Shown: positions 25,342-34,714, counted from the first letter of the stretch. The stretch: 64,000 nucleotides of DNA from Haloferax marinisediminis (GCF_009674585.1 NZ_WKJP01000001.1:1178001-1242000), one strand, 5' to 3'. The notes: generated by a model not told the origin, from the sequence alone. Numbers and translations: made by a program.

Positions 25342-26097
25342 TTATTCTGCGTGCTCCTCGCGGCGGAGTGCGGCGACCGTTTCGCCAGATTCTCTACAGA
25401 ACTCGGCCGGGTCTGCTGGGTCGTCGTGTTCGACGATTGCCCACTCGACGAACCCTTCCTCGCGGGCGACGGCGAGGCACTCGTCGATATCGAGGTCACC
25501 CTCGCCGAGCGAGACGGGACGCCCACCTCGCTCTGCAGCTTCGTCGAGGACGACGTCTTTCAGGTGGACGATCGGCGTCCGGTCGGCGTATCGGTCGAGA
25601 TACGTGGCAGGGTCGTGGCCGGCAGCGAGTACCCACGCGAGGTCGAGTTCGAATCCGATGCCAGACTCTTCGGCGAGTCTGTCGAGTGCAGGTTCTCCCT
25701 CGACGGTCCGGAGTTCGTGCTCGTGGTTGTGATACAGGAGTCTGAAGCCTCGGTCGTCACACCGTGCGGTCAGGTCGTCGAGTCTGTGTGCCGTCTCGTC
25801 GACGGTTTCGGCGTCTGCAAACGCTTCGGGCGGGAGATACGGCACGACGAGTGTTTCGACACCCAGTGACCCATACCGGTCACAGACCGCGTCGAGGTCA
25901 GATTCGAACTCCTCGATGGGGACGTGTGCAGCGGGCGCTGTGAGACCCGCGTCAGAGAGGGATTGTGTGGTCGCGTCGTCGTCGTCGACGCCTGCGAACT
26001 CGACACCATCGAACCCGGCTTCTGCGGCGCGTTCGACGAGCGACGAGGTCGACTCTTCGAGATTTCGGAGTGAGTAGAGTTGGACGCCAAACTTCAT
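25342..26097 (-). CDS. Sugar phosphate isomerase/epimerase-like TIM-barrel protein
   Basis: 251 residues of the xylose isomerase-like/AP endonuclease 2 superfamily. Opens MKFGVQLYSLRNLEESTSSLVERAAEAGFDGVEFAG, and metal-ligand positions are in RLLYHNHEHEL, GFELDLAWVLAAGHDP, VHLKDVV and WAIVEHDDP. Family members isomerise or epimerise sugars or inositols with a divalent metal. The substrate is unknown. It is divergent from DUF3311 and the sodium symporter, which could transport its substrate; that link is inference. Confidence 0.9.
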   Translation of the reverse strand: MKFGVQLYSLRNLEESTSSLVERAAEAGFDGVEFAGVDDDDATTQSLSDAGLTAPAAHVPIEEFESDLDAVCDRYGSLGVETLVVPYLPPEAFADAETVDETAHRLDDLTARCDDRGFRLLYHNHEHELRTVEGEPALDRLAEESGIGFELDLAWVLAAGHDPATYLDRYADRTPIVHLKDVVLDEAAERGGRPVSLGEGDLDIDECLAVAREEGFVEWAIVEHDDPADPAEFCRESGETVAALRREEHAE

Positions 26098-26343
26098 ACA
26101 TCACCGACTCACAGGCGGCGGTAGAAATTGTTCCGGCTACGACAAGTGCCGGGTGGACGCGACTCCGACAGTGTTCTCTTCGGTGACGAATCCCCCACGT
26201 GAGCGGAATTCCATCTCGTCAACGCCATATGAACGACTGGTTGACTCCGAAAACGGTCTTTGAAGAGAATTTTTCTTCGATAAGATACAACGTAGGTCAA
26301 CAGAGTAAGATTTACGTCCTATTGTTAACTATAATCTCCAAGA
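26098..26343. other. Divergent intergenic region between isomerase and symporter operon
   Basis: 246 nt that must carry promoters in both directions. The last 100 nt are AT-rich, including gaagagaatttttcttc (short inverted repeat GAAGA/TCTTC) and gttaactataatctc just before the ATG at 26344, a candidate promoter. The open frame running through here on the plus strand is only an extension of the symporter frame. Confidence 0.45.
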
Positions 26344-26559
26344 ATGACGAGAGCACGTATCGACTACGTCTGGATTGCGACGTTCGCGATTCTCGTGACG
26401 TTCGCCGTCCCGTGGTTCCTCTGGGGAGACAGTCGGGTGTTCGCTGGGCTTCCACTGTGGCTCTGGTGGCACATCGGTTGGATGGGCCTGGCGACAGTGG
26501 TCTTCTATCTGTTCACGCGGAACGCGTGGGACCGTGGAATGGCCGAGGGGACCCGCTGA
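26344..26559 (+). CDS. DUF3311 small membrane protein
   Basis: 71 residues with two helices (YVWIATFAILVTFAVPWFLW; LPLWLWWHIGWMGLATVVFYLF). The tryptophan-rich WFLWGDSRVFAGLPLWLWWH loop is characteristic of DUF3311, which is regularly encoded before sodium-solute symporters and is presumed to assist them. Its stop TGA shares its final A with the ATG of the symporter gene. Confidence 0.85.
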   Translation: MTRARIDYVWIATFAILVTFAVPWFLWGDSRVFAGLPLWLWWHIGWMGLATVVFYLFTRNAWDRGMAEGTR

Positions 26560-28058
26560 TGGTGTCCGCACTCGGCATCCAACTCGGCGTCATCGGCGCG
26601 TACCTCGTGGTCGCCCTCGCCGTCGGGTTACTCGCCTACCGTCTCACGAGCAGAGACGCCGAAGATTACTACCTCGCCGGCCGCTCTATCGGGACTGTCG
26701 TCCTGCTTTTCACCACCTTCGCGACGCTCCTGTCCGCGTTCACCTTCTTCGGTGGCCCGGACCTCGCGTTCCGCGCTGGCCCCGAGTGGATTCTGGTGAT
26801 GGGCGTCATGGACGGCGTCCTGTTCGCCATCCTCTGGTACGTCGTCGGATACAAACAGTGGCTCGTCGGCAAGGCCCACGGCTACGTGACGCTCGGTGAG
26901 ATGCTCGGCGACCGCTTTGGGTCGAAGCGACTCCGTGCCCTCGTCGCGGGTATCAGCCTCTTTTGGCTGTTCCCGTACGTGATGCTGCAGCAGATGGGTG
27001 CGGGTGAGGCCATCGTCGGCCTCACGAACGGCATCGTGCCGTACTGGGCCGGTGCTGCGGGCATCACGGTGTTCATGATTGCCTACGTCGTCATCGCCGG
27101 TCTCCGTGGAGTCGCGTGGACAGACACGCTTCAGGGGCTGTTCATGCTCGGCGTCGTCTGGCTTGCGGTCGGCTGGGTCGCGACCGCCGCAGGTGGTCCC
27201 ACTGCGCTCTCGAACGCCCTCACGACGAACAAACCCGAGTTCCTCGCACTCGGTGGCGGCCTCTACTCCCCACAGTTCATCATCTCGACGGCCGTCACCA
27301 TCGCGTTCGGCGTGGCGATGTTCCCACAGATCAACCAACGATTCTTCGTCGCCAAGTCCGCGACTGTCCTCAAGCGCTCGTTCGCGCTGTGGCCCGTACT
27401 CGTCGTCTTGCTGTTCGTGCCCGCGTTCATCCTCGGTACGTGGGCGGCCGGTCTCGGTATCTCGGTCCCCGAGGGTGCGAACGTCCTTCCCGTGCTCCTC
27501 AACGAGTACACGCCCGTCTGGTTCGCTGCGCTCGTCGTCGCCGGCGCGATGGCCGCGATGATGTCCTCGTCGGACTCGATGCTCCTCTCGGGGTCGTCGT
27601 ACTTCACCCGTGACCTCTACCGGCCGTTCGTCGATGCCTCGCTGTCCGACGCCCGCGAGGCGTGGATTGCGCGCATCGGTGTCGCTCTCTTCGCGACGCT
27701 GACGTTCGTCGCCAGTCTGTTCCGACCCGGTACTCTCATCGAAGTCGGTGACACGGCCTTCGGTGGATTCGCACAGATGGCCCTCCCCGTAATCATCGCG
27801 CTCTACTGGGCGAAGACCACGCGCTCGGGCATGTTCGCAGGCATCATCGGTGGACAGGCGTTCTACCTCGCCCACGTCTTCCTTCCAGCGGTCGAACTCG
27901 GCGGCGTCACCGTCCTCGGGCCGACGTACCTGACGTGGGACTTCGCGCTCTGGGGGATGTTGCTCTCGGCCATCTTGACGCTCGGTGTCTCCTCGCTGAC
28001 TGCTGCTGCCCCTGAGGAGAATCAGAGCCGGTTCTCTGAAGGCCTACGCGCCGACTGA
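26559..28058 (+). CDS. Sodium:solute symporter family transporter
   Basis: 499 residues, about 13 membrane helices, SSS family. Typical segments: DYYLAGRSIGTVVLLFTTFATLLSAFTFFG (first helices), RGVAWTDTLQGLFML, and MAAMMSSSDSMLLSGSSYFTRDLY with the sodium-site serines. Substrate unknown; pantothenate, proline and organic acid carriers are all in this family. Start chosen at the TGATG overlap with DUF3311; an extension to 26199 would swallow that gene in another frame. Confidence 0.92.
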   Translation: MVSALGIQLGVIGAYLVVALAVGLLAYRLTSRDAEDYYLAGRSIGTVVLLFTTFATLLSAFTFFGGPDLAFRAGPEWILVMGVMDGVLFAILWYVVGYKQWLVGKAHGYVTLGEMLGDRFGSKRLRALVAGISLFWLFPYVMLQQMGAGEAIVGLTNGIVPYWAGAAGITVFMIAYVVIAGLRGVAWTDTLQGLFMLGVVWLAVGWVATAAGGPTALSNALTTNKPEFLALGGGLYSPQFIISTAVTIAFGVAMFPQINQRFFVAKSATVLKRSFALWPVLVVLLFVPAFILGTWAAGLGISVPEGANVLPVLLNEYTPVWFAALVVAGAMAAMMSSSDSMLLSGSSYFTRDLYRPFVDASLSDAREAWIARIGVALFATLTFVASLFRPGTLIEVGDTAFGGFAQMALPVIIALYWAKTTRSGMFAGIIGGQAFYLAHVFLPAVELGGVTVLGPTYLTWDFALWGMLLSAILTLGVSSLTAAAPEENQSRFSEGLRAD

Positions 28059-28061
28059 GTA

Positions 28062-28100
28062 GCCTTTTTAGTTCTCTCTTCACCCTTTTTCTTCCTCTCC
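28062..28100 (+). terminator. T-rich tract after the symporter gene
   Basis: Directly after the symporter stop come cctttttagttc and cacccttttttcttcc, two T-runs without a strong hairpin. Oligo-T tracts of this kind commonly end archaeal transcripts. Confidence 0.4.
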
Positions 28101-28167
28101 ACACGCCCGGTGACCGACACCCTCCACCGAGGTGGGGTTTATTCTTCTGTAGAACGATGATCCATCC

Positions 28168-28452
28168 ATGCCTGAAGAAGTTCTGTTCAAATCGGAGAGT
28201 CGCCAGTCGAGAGCCGAAATCGCGTCGTACCTTCGTGCCATCGCCGACAAACTCGACGCCGGCGAGCCAATCACGCTGAAAGCAGGCAACCAGTCTGTGA
28301 CGATGGACCCTCCAGCCTCGCCGACGTTCGAAGTGAAGGCCGAACGCGAAGGTCCCGCTGGGCAACCCGGCGAACTGAGCGTCGAATTCGAACTGGAGTG
28401 GGACGAAGACGGCGGTGACGGCGGCAACGGCGGCCAGTTAGAAATCGAGTAA
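28168..28452 (+). CDS. Amphi-Trp domain protein
   Basis: 94 residues: MPEEVLFKSESRQSRAEIASYLRAIADKLDAGEPITL followed by a beta-rich stretch ending SVEFELEWDED and a Gly/Asp tail (GGDGGNGG). This arrangement, with the conserved tryptophan in E-x-E-W, matches the small amphi-Trp domain common in haloarchaea. Function unknown. A TATA-like ggtttattc lies about 25-30 nt upstream. Confidence 0.82.
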   Translation: MPEEVLFKSESRQSRAEIASYLRAIADKLDAGEPITLKAGNQSVTMDPPASPTFEVKAEREGPAGQPGELSVEFELEWDEDGGDGGNGGQLEIE

Positions 28453-28521
28453 GCGCAGCGCCCACTCGACCGCTCGACAGACAGATAATCTTTTGACAGT
28501 TCTACGAGTCGTCAGTCGTCC

Positions 28522-29001
28522 ATGCAGATTCGACCGTGTTCTGACGCGGACATCGCGTCACTCGTCGACGACCTGTGGTTGCCGTTCGCCGAGGAGATGG
28601 GTGGTATCGACCAGTACGACGCACTGGCGACGGACGTAGACGTTCGAACCGAGGCGGTCGAGTACCGGCGAGCGCAACTCGCCGACGAAGACACCGAGAC
28701 GTTCGTCGCAGTCGACGACGAGGGACGACGACTCGTCGGCTATACGACCGTCTCGTACGCCGAGTCACCACCTGTCTTCGCCAGAGGGCCAGTCGCGAAG
28801 GTGAAGGATCTCTACGTCGCGCCAGCGGCACGCGGAGACGGCCTCGGGACGAGGTTACTCGAACGAGCGCACGAGTGGGGACGCGAGCGTGGGTGTGAAC
28901 GGGTCGCGTTGAGCGTTCACGCCCGCAACGAGGGTGCGCGCGCTTGTTACGAGTCCATGGGATACGAGACGCGATACCTGAAGATGGACCGGTCACTGTG
29001 A
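28522..29001 (+). CDS. GNAT-family N-acetyltransferase
   Basis: 159 residues. Acetyl-CoA binding is shown by KVKDLYVAPAARGDGLGTRLLERAHEWGRERGCERVAL (described in two parts: the RGDGLG loop and the following helix), then HARNEGARACYESMGYETRYLKM. The N-terminus IRPCSDADIASLVDDLWLPF is the usual substrate-side helix. Substrate unknown. It stands alone, with flanking intergenic gaps. Confidence 0.9.
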   Translation: MQIRPCSDADIASLVDDLWLPFAEEMGGIDQYDALATDVDVRTEAVEYRRAQLADEDTETFVAVDDEGRRLVGYTTVSYAESPPVFARGPVAKVKDLYVAPAARGDGLGTRLLERAHEWGRERGCERVALSVHARNEGARACYESMGYETRYLKMDRSL

Positions 29002-29116
29002 GGGAGTCCGGCGGGTGTGAATCGGCAAGCGAGGAGACGTCTATCCCCTCCATCTCAGGGGGCCGATTCGGCCACCAAACCCGAACTCTCAAATCTACCC
29101 AAACTAACCCCCGCGC

Positions 29117-29935
29117 ATGAACGAGTCGGGTTACCAGGTGCTGATGGAGCAAGACGTGCTCCGTCGCCGTTTAGACGACGGTGACCTGCCTGAGTGGGCG
29201 GAACAGCACTACGAGACGTTCCGCGAGACGATGCTCGGCGACAACGACGGCGCGCCGTTCCCGTGCTACTTCGGCGTCGAATCCGAGCGACAGGGAGACG
29301 CGCTGTACACGTTCGTCGACTCGATGACCGACAAAGACGCCCTCTTGGCACTTCGCGACACGCTCTTGGAGTACCTCGACGTCTACCGCGACTACTCCGA
29401 GGCCTGCTCGCTCGTCGCGTTCTTCAGACCGCCTGCGGAGGACCTGACGGAAGCAGACTACCACGAACGCCTGTGGCACATCCTCCAGTTCCTCCACGTG
29501 CACGACACCGAACCGTGGCCCGCGGATATCCCGACCGACCCCGACGACTCGACGTGGGAGTTCTCCTTCGGTGGCGAGCCTATCTTCCCGACGACGCGCG
29601 CACCGTTCTACGACGACCGACTCAGTCGCTACTGTCCGTGGGGCCTCGAAATCACGTTCCAGCCACGCTCGCTGTTCGACGGCATCACCGCCGACACCGA
29701 GGCCGGACAGAAAGCCCGCGAAGTCATCCAGAACCGCCTCGAAGCGTACGACGGAGTCTGCCCCCACGCCGACCTCGGTGACTGGGGTGTCGACGGCGAC
29801 CGCGAGTGGCCGCAGTACATGTTCTCGTCGGACGAGTCGCAAGCACCCGACGAATGCCCGATTCGAATCGCGCGTGAGCATCCGAAGGTGCCCGTCACAT
29901 CGGTGGACAACTCACTGTCGCCGGCCGACGACTGA
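29117..29935 (+). CDS. YqcI/YcgG family protein
   Basis: 272 residues. Hallmarks of the YqcI/YcgG family are [63 protein letters not shown] and [10 protein letters not shown]. Its biochemical function is not established. The stop codon overlaps the ATG of an isochorismatase-family gene (TGATG), so the two are probably a functional pair. Confidence 0.88.
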   Translation: MNESGYQVLMEQDVLRRRLDDGDLPEWAEQHYETFRETMLGDNDGAPFPCYFGVESERQGDALYTFVDSMTDKDALLALRDTLLEYLDVYRDYSEACSLVAFFRPPAEDLTEADYHERLWHILQFLHVHDTEPWPADIPTDPDDSTWEFSFGGEPIFPTTRAPFYDDRLSRYCPWGLEITFQPRSLFDGITADTEAGQKAREVIQNRLEAYDGVCPHADLGDWGVDGDREWPQYMFSSDESQAPDECPIRIAREHPKVPVTSVDNSLSPADD

Positions 29936-30501
29936 TGTCCGACTTCGACCTTCCCGCAGACACCGTCCTCGTCTGTATCGACATGCAGGTCGGCTTCGAC
30001 ACCCCCGCGTGGGGTGAACGAAACAACCCCGAGATGGAAGCACGCGTCGCCGACCTCCTCGCGGCGTGGCGCAACTCGAGTTCTCCCGTGGTCCACGTCC
30101 GCCACGATTCCACGGAACCAAACTCACCGCTCCGACGTGACAGCGAAGGGTTCGACTGGAAACCAGAGTCCGAACCCGTCGAGGGAGAACGGGTGTTTAC
30201 GAAGCGCGTCAACAGCGGGTTCATCGGCACCGACCTCGAATCGTGGCTCCGCGACCACGACTACACGACACTCGTCGTCTGCGGTCTCACGACCGACCAC
30301 TGCGTCTCCACGACGACCCGGATGGCCGAGAACCTCGGATTCGACGTTTTCCTCCCCGAAGACGCGGTTGCGACGTTCGGCCGCGAAGGACACGACGGGA
30401 CGCACTACTCCGCCGACGAGATGCACCGGACAGCCCTGACTCACTTGAACCGAGAGTTCGCTACCGTTGTCGAGACGGCCGACGTGCTGGCGACTCGCTG
30501 A
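29935..30501 (+). CDS. Isochorismatase-family cysteine hydrolase
   Basis: 188 residues with the catalytic triad in order: Asp of [11 protein letters not shown], Lys of [11 protein letters not shown], Cys of [18 protein letters not shown]. The family includes isochorismatases, nicotinamidases and ureidoacrylate-type amidohydrolases; the sequence does not choose among them. Translationally coupled to the YqcI/YcgG gene. Confidence 0.92.
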   Translation: MSDFDLPADTVLVCIDMQVGFDTPAWGERNNPEMEARVADLLAAWRNSSSPVVHVRHDSTEPNSPLRRDSEGFDWKPESEPVEGERVFTKRVNSGFIGTDLESWLRDHDYTTLVVCGLTTDHCVSTTTRMAENLGFDVFLPEDAVATFGREGHDGTHYSADEMHRTALTHLNREFATVVETADVLATR

Positions 30502-30620
30502 CTGGGCGACCGACCACCCACTTCTGGGTGAGATAAACCGATTTCAATTACCATCTATTTCGTGTGTGAGGTGCTGTCGTTACGCAAACACATTTAGCGC
30601 ACGACCAAAAACTGACAGCC

Positions 30621-31751
30621 ATGGCAGTCTCGTTCCCGTCTCGTGACGACTCCACGCTCGACTTCGCGTGGAACGAGTTCACTGGTGCGGTAGGGGATTC
30701 GGTTACGGTCCTCCCAATCGTCGTCGCCCTCTCGCTTCTCTCGGACCTCTCGCTATCGCTCGTCCTCGTCTGGTTCGGCGTCTTTCAGGTCGTCTGGGGA
30801 CTCTCTTACGGCGTCCCGCTCTCTGTCGAACCGATGAAAGCGCTGGCAGCGCTCGTCATCGCGGGGGCGATTTCGACCGCCGAGGTACTCGTCGCTGGCG
30901 GACTTCTCGGTGTCGTCTTGCTCGGTATCGGGCGGACGAACTCGCTCGCTCGGGTGAGTCGCTACATCGGTTCTCCCGTCGTTCGCGGCGTCCAGTTCGG
31001 CGTCGCCCTCGTCTTGCTCGAAACCGGACTCGAACTCGGATGGTCGAACCCCGGATTGGCCGGCCTCGCCGCCGCCGTCGCCGTCGTCGCACTTGCCCTC
31101 GGTCGGGTGAAGCTGAGTGCGCTCGCCGTGCTCCTCGTCGGCGGGGCAGTCGCCGCGTTCCACACCGGACTTCCCTCGCCCACACTCCCATCGACGACCG
31201 GCGTGTTTCTCGTCGACTCTGCCGGGTTCACCATGCCTGCAATCGAGGGCGCACTCGCCCAGTTGGCGATGACCGTCGGCAACGCGGCACTCGCCACGTC
31301 GGTCCTCCTCGCGGACTACTTCGACCGCGACATCTCGGCCGACGACCTCGCCACGAGCATGGGCGTGATGAACCTCGTCGCCGTCCCCTTCGGGGGCTTT
31401 CCGATGTGTCACGGAAGTGGCGGTGTCGCCGGCAAGTACGCCTTCGGCGCCCGAACCGCCGGTGCGAACGTCATCTTGGGTGTCGGTTACATCCTCGTCG
31501 CGCTCGTGGCCGTCGAAATTGTGGCAGCGTATCCGCTTGCGATGCTCGGCGTCGTACTGGCGATTATCGCGCTGCAACTCGCCCGGACGAGCATTCGGGA
31601 GACTGAGGAGTACGTGTTCGTGGTCGGGATTGGTGTCCTTGGAGTTGTGGTGAATCTGGGTGTGGCGTTCGTGGTTGGAATCGTGGTTTGGGTGGTGTGG
31701 GAGCGGTGGATTGGTGGACGCTCGTGGATGCGGTTCAGTTGGTCGGATTGA
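30621..31751 (+). CDS. MOT1-type molybdate/sulfate transporter
   Basis: 376 residues, about 10-11 membrane helices. The motif LSYGVPLSVEPMKALAALVIAG and the second signature VAVPFGGFPMCHGSGGVAGKYAFGARTA are those of the MOT1 branch of the SulP-like superfamily, which imports molybdate in plants. A molybdate role would fit the two moeA genes earlier in the window, but sulfate is possible. A TATA-like acatttagc lies about 28 nt before the start; the regulator gene follows after 26 nt. Confidence 0.88.
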   Translation: MAVSFPSRDDSTLDFAWNEFTGAVGDSVTVLPIVVALSLLSDLSLSLVLVWFGVFQVVWGLSYGVPLSVEPMKALAALVIAGAISTAEVLVAGGLLGVVLLGIGRTNSLARVSRYIGSPVVRGVQFGVALVLLETGLELGWSNPGLAGLAAAVAVVALALGRVKLSALAVLLVGGAVAAFHTGLPSPTLPSTTGVFLVDSAGFTMPAIEGALAQLAMTVGNAALATSVLLADYFDRDISADDLATSMGVMNLVAVPFGGFPMCHGSGGVAGKYAFGARTAGANVILGVGYILVALVAVEIVAAYPLAMLGVVLAIIALQLARTSIRETEEYVFVVGIGVLGVVVNLGVAFVVGIVVWVVWERWIGGRSWMRFSWSD

Positions 31752-31777
31752 TAAACGACCGCAGCGACGTACCACGT

Positions 31778-32704
31778 ATGCAGACGCACATCGTTCCCGT
31801 CGGGTTCGACTACGACCGACTCATCGCGCCGCTCATCCGCGATCAGTTGGATGTCGACCGCGTCATCCTCCTCGAAGGGGCCGTCGGGAGCGAGGCGAAC
31901 GTCGAGTACTCGATGAACCTCTCGGGGAAACTCCAGAAGGACTTCGAGAACCTCCTCGGCGCGGAGACAGAGCGTGTCGTCGTCGCCGACGTGTACGACT
32001 ACGACGCCGCGTTCGAGCAAGCGTACGACCTCATCAACGCCGAACTCGACGCCGACGACGAACTGCGCGGCGACGACGAGGAACCGGGCGAAGTGTGGGT
32101 GAACGTGAGCGCCATGCCCCGACCCGTCTCGTTCGCCTTCGCGACCGCCGCGCATTCGATTATGGTGGAGCGACAGGCGGACAGAGACCGCATCCACACC
32201 TACTACACCGCCCCAGAGAAGTATCTGGAAACCGAACTCGCCGAGGAACTGCGTGCCGGGCGCGACCTGCTCGAAACGATTCTCGAATCGGGCGACATCG
32301 ACGAAGCCGAGATTCGCGAACGACTCGACGTGTCGTCGGACCTGCTGTCTGAGTTCGACGAACGCGGGACGACCATCGGCGCGAAGCAAATCGGCAAGCG
32401 CCACATCGTCGAACTCCCGGTTGCGTCCTTCTCGAACGTCAAACCGTTCGAGGAAGTCATCCTCTTCAAACTCGGCGAACACGGTGAGTTCGGGTCGGTG
32501 TCGGAACTCGCCGAGGCGCTGGCTCGCGAGATGAACGAAGAGTACACCGACTCCTTCCGGTCGAAAGTCATCTACAACGTCGACCGTCTCGGCCCGGGTG
32601 GGAAAGGCTACATCGAGCAAGAAGAACGCGGGAAGTCCTACCGGACGCGACTCTCCCGAATCGGCGAGTTGTGGGTCCGCGCACACGCCGACAGCGACGA
32701 GTGA
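31778..32704 (+). CDS. HFX_2341-family regulator (CARF-like N-terminal domain plus winged helix)
   Basis: 308 residues. The N-terminal 140 residues form a Rossmann-like sensor (MQTHIVPVGFDYDRLIAPL, DRVILLEGAVG, EVWVNVSAMPRPVSFAFATAA) similar to DUF6293/CARF-type folds. The C-terminal part holds helix-turn-helix elements (FKLGEHGEFGSVSELAEALAREM, GYIEQEERGKSYRTRLSRIGELWV). This is the haloarchaeal HFX_2341 transcriptional regulator type; its ligand is unknown. Placed 26 nt after the MOT1 transporter, so it may control it. ATG at 31778 chosen, because the frame upstream overlaps the transporter. Confidence 0.82.
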   Translation: MQTHIVPVGFDYDRLIAPLIRDQLDVDRVILLEGAVGSEANVEYSMNLSGKLQKDFENLLGAETERVVVADVYDYDAAFEQAYDLINAELDADDELRGDDEEPGEVWVNVSAMPRPVSFAFATAAHSIMVERQADRDRIHTYYTAPEKYLETELAEELRAGRDLLETILESGDIDEAEIRERLDVSSDLLSEFDERGTTIGAKQIGKRHIVELPVASFSNVKPFEEVILFKLGEHGEFGSVSELAEALAREMNEEYTDSFRSKVIYNVDRLGPGGKGYIEQEERGKSYRTRLSRIGELWVRAHADSDE

Positions 32705-33047
32705 AGCGAGACTGACAGACGAGTCGCTGCCGGCGAACTGGTGAGGTGGCTCGATACGTCGTCCCTGAGTGCGTGCCGACACGAGTCTGACCGGTCTGGT
32801 CACGTCCCACGATATAATTCTTCGTGGCGGTGTGCAGGGGAACCAACCCACCGTGCAGGCTCGGTGTCACCCAGATTTGGTGTGTATCCCCCGTCGTCAG
32901 CATAGATAATTGATAGAAAGTGGTCACAGTTGCAGTCTGATTACTGTCTATTTTTCACCGGTCTTCTGCGTATTACACGCATATCAGAATTTTCAGATAA
33001 ATTTTTAAGAATGATTATCTCCTCATGAGTGGTATTGTCTAGCACCC
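32705..33047. other. Intergenic region, 343 nt
   Basis: No gene seen. GC falls sharply after about 32890 (tagataattgatagaaag, gtctatttttcacc, cagataaatttttaagaatg). The run ataaatttttaagaa near 33000-33012 is a promoter candidate for the gene at 33048, with a leader of roughly 10-20 nt. Confidence 0.5.
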
Positions 33048-33296
33048 ATGCCGCTATACATGGACGTACACAGGAACGTAGAGGGGACTGCGAAGGATGT
33101 CGCAGAGGCGCACAAGGCTGACCTTGAAACGCAGGAGAAGTACGGCGTCAATTACAAACGCTATTGGGTGGATGAAGAAGACGGAGCAGTGTTCTGTCTG
33201 TTCGAGGCCCCGAACAAAGAGGCTGGTGCCAAAGTCCACAAGGAAGCCCACGGGCTCGAAGCCGACGAGATATTCGAGGTCCAAGAAGGCGCATAG
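33048..33296 (+). CDS. DUF4242 / SCO4226-like nickel-binding family protein
   Basis: 82 residues: MPLYMDVHRNVEGTAKDVAEAHKADLETQEKYG, then YKRYWVDEEDGAVFCLFEAPNKEAGAKVHKEAHG. This is the DUF4242 ferredoxin-like fold with conserved histidines and the C-F-E motif; SCO4226 of this family binds nickel. Codon use is more AT-tolerant than in neighbours (for example aaggatgtc, tattgg). Flanked by AT-rich gaps on both sides. Confidence 0.82.
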   Translation: MPLYMDVHRNVEGTAKDVAEAHKADLETQEKYGVNYKRYWVDEEDGAVFCLFEAPNKEAGAKVHKEAHGLEADEIFEVQEGA

Positions 33297-33574
33297 AACC
33301 GAGTAACACCCCTCACAGAACGATTTTTGACGTTGTCAGAAAGCTCCCGACCATCCGGTCTGGTCGCCCTGCAGTATTTGAACTCACGGGGTTGGTGTGT
33401 CAAGCGAGCACACGCGCGAGGTTGTTATTGCCCTCTCGGTCCCACATCGAACCGGGCGAACCGAACATCTCGTCGCTGATTCGCACCCCCTGTCCGAGAC
33501 GGCGACGATGCCAGTCAACCGTTTGCCCATCCTGTACACTGCCCCTCTTCTCCCCCTGTACCCCATTTTGACAC

Positions 33575-34630
33575 TCAGAAGTCGAGACCCAACGGGTCGT
33601 CGCCCGGTTCTAACGGACTCCGTGGAAGCCCTTCCGGTGGTTCGGGGAGGTTGTAGGCGCTCGGTGCGACATCGTTCGGCCCGTCGGAGTAGAACACCGA
33701 CGCGAGCAGTTGGATGTGGTCGCGACCGACGCCGAGTTCGAACTGGCCGCCGCCGTAGAGCGACATCCCCCGTTCGTGGGCGTACTCGATGGTCTCGAAG
33801 AGCGACTCGACGGTGCCGAACCGCGAGGGTTTGATGTTCAGCCACGAGGGTTCGAACGGGAGCGCTTCGACGGATTCGACGCCCGTGATTGGGTAGTCCC
33901 ACGAGACACGGTCTTCGTGGCCGTCGAACAGCGGTCGTGTCTCGTCGGTGAACGCCGGGTCTTCGATAACTGCGTCGGGGAATCCAGTGATGATGCGCTC
34001 GTAGAGTGCCGGGTCGGGTGCTTGGTCGACCTCGGTGCCTTCGTACTGCCCCTTGAGGTCGAGGATTCTGACGCAGTCGTGGCTCGCGACCGATTCCACC
34101 AGCGCGTCGTCCCACTCGGACGTTGGATCTAGTTTGAACTCACAGTCTGGGTCGCGGTCGAGGAGCATCTCCACGCGGTCGGCGGACGGTGGGTCGCCGA
34201 GACGGGTACTCACGACGAACCGAACAGGGTCGCGTTCGCGGCCGACTGCGGTGGCGAGGTCTGTCTCGTTCTGTCGCAACGCGAGGTCTAACCCGGCGGA
34301 TTCGAGTCCCCAGCGCCGGTAGTGTTCGGAGGTCGCTCGTTCGGGGTCTTTCGTCGGAAAGAGGTCCACGTCGTCGAGTGCAGCCGAGAACTCCGCGAAC
34401 GAGTCGTACGTCCCTTCGAGACCGAACACGTCGTCGGGAGCGTCTGCGAGAGCGTCGTGGTCTTCGGCGTCGTAGGTCACGTCTTCGCCACGACCAACCT
34501 CACCGTCACCAGAGAGTACGAAGAGTGTCGTCTTGCGAAGGAACCCACTGGACGTATCGCTCTCGCGGCGGCTCCGAGAGACGGAGTCGACTGTGAGCGG
34601 CAGGTCTGCCACTCCATCGAAGAAGTTCAT
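33575..34630 (-). CDS. Enolase-superfamily enzyme (OSBS/MR-like)
   Basis: 351 residues with an N-terminal capping domain and a C-terminal barrel. Catalytic and metal positions appear in order: CEFKLDPTSEWD, ILDLKGQYEG, DAVIEDPAF, VSWDYPITG and NIKPSRFGTVESL, then SLYGGGQFELGVGRDHIQ. This resembles o-succinylbenzoate synthase and related muconate/mandelate-type enzymes, but the spacing is divergent, so the reaction is not assigned. ATG at 34630; the open frame continues upstream through the hexamer repeat but is not coding there. Confidence 0.82.
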   Translation of the reverse strand: MNFFDGVADLPLTVDSVSRSRRESDTSSGFLRKTTLFVLSGDGEVGRGEDVTYDAEDHDALADAPDDVFGLEGTYDSFAEFSAALDDVDLFPTKDPERATSEHYRRWGLESAGLDLALRQNETDLATAVGRERDPVRFVVSTRLGDPPSADRVEMLLDRDPDCEFKLDPTSEWDDALVESVASHDCVRILDLKGQYEGTEVDQAPDPALYERIITGFPDAVIEDPAFTDETRPLFDGHEDRVSWDYPITGVESVEALPFEPSWLNIKPSRFGTVESLFETIEYAHERGMSLYGGGQFELGVGRDHIQLLASVFYSDGPNDVAPSAYNLPEPPEGLPRSPLEPGDDPLGLDF

Positions 34631-34684
34631 TGGGTAACGGGTTAGGCACGCCGGGGGAAAAGCGTACGTCTCAACTGAGCAGGT

Positions 34685-34714
34685 GCAGATACAGATACAG
34701 ATACAGATGCAGAG
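34685..34714. repeat. Hexanucleotide tandem repeat, (A/G)CAGAT
   Basis: Five consecutive hexamers: GCAGAT, ACAGAT three times, then GCAGAT-like GCAGAG; four are a perfect run except for the first base. It lies in the gap between the enolase-superfamily gene start and the end of the DUF1405 gene. Short tandem repeats are rare in this window. Confidence 0.8.

Noticed and set aside
26199-26558. N-terminal extension of the sodium-solute symporter
   Set aside because: It overlaps the DUF3311 gene in another frame and lacks family similarity; the TGATG junction gives a clear start.
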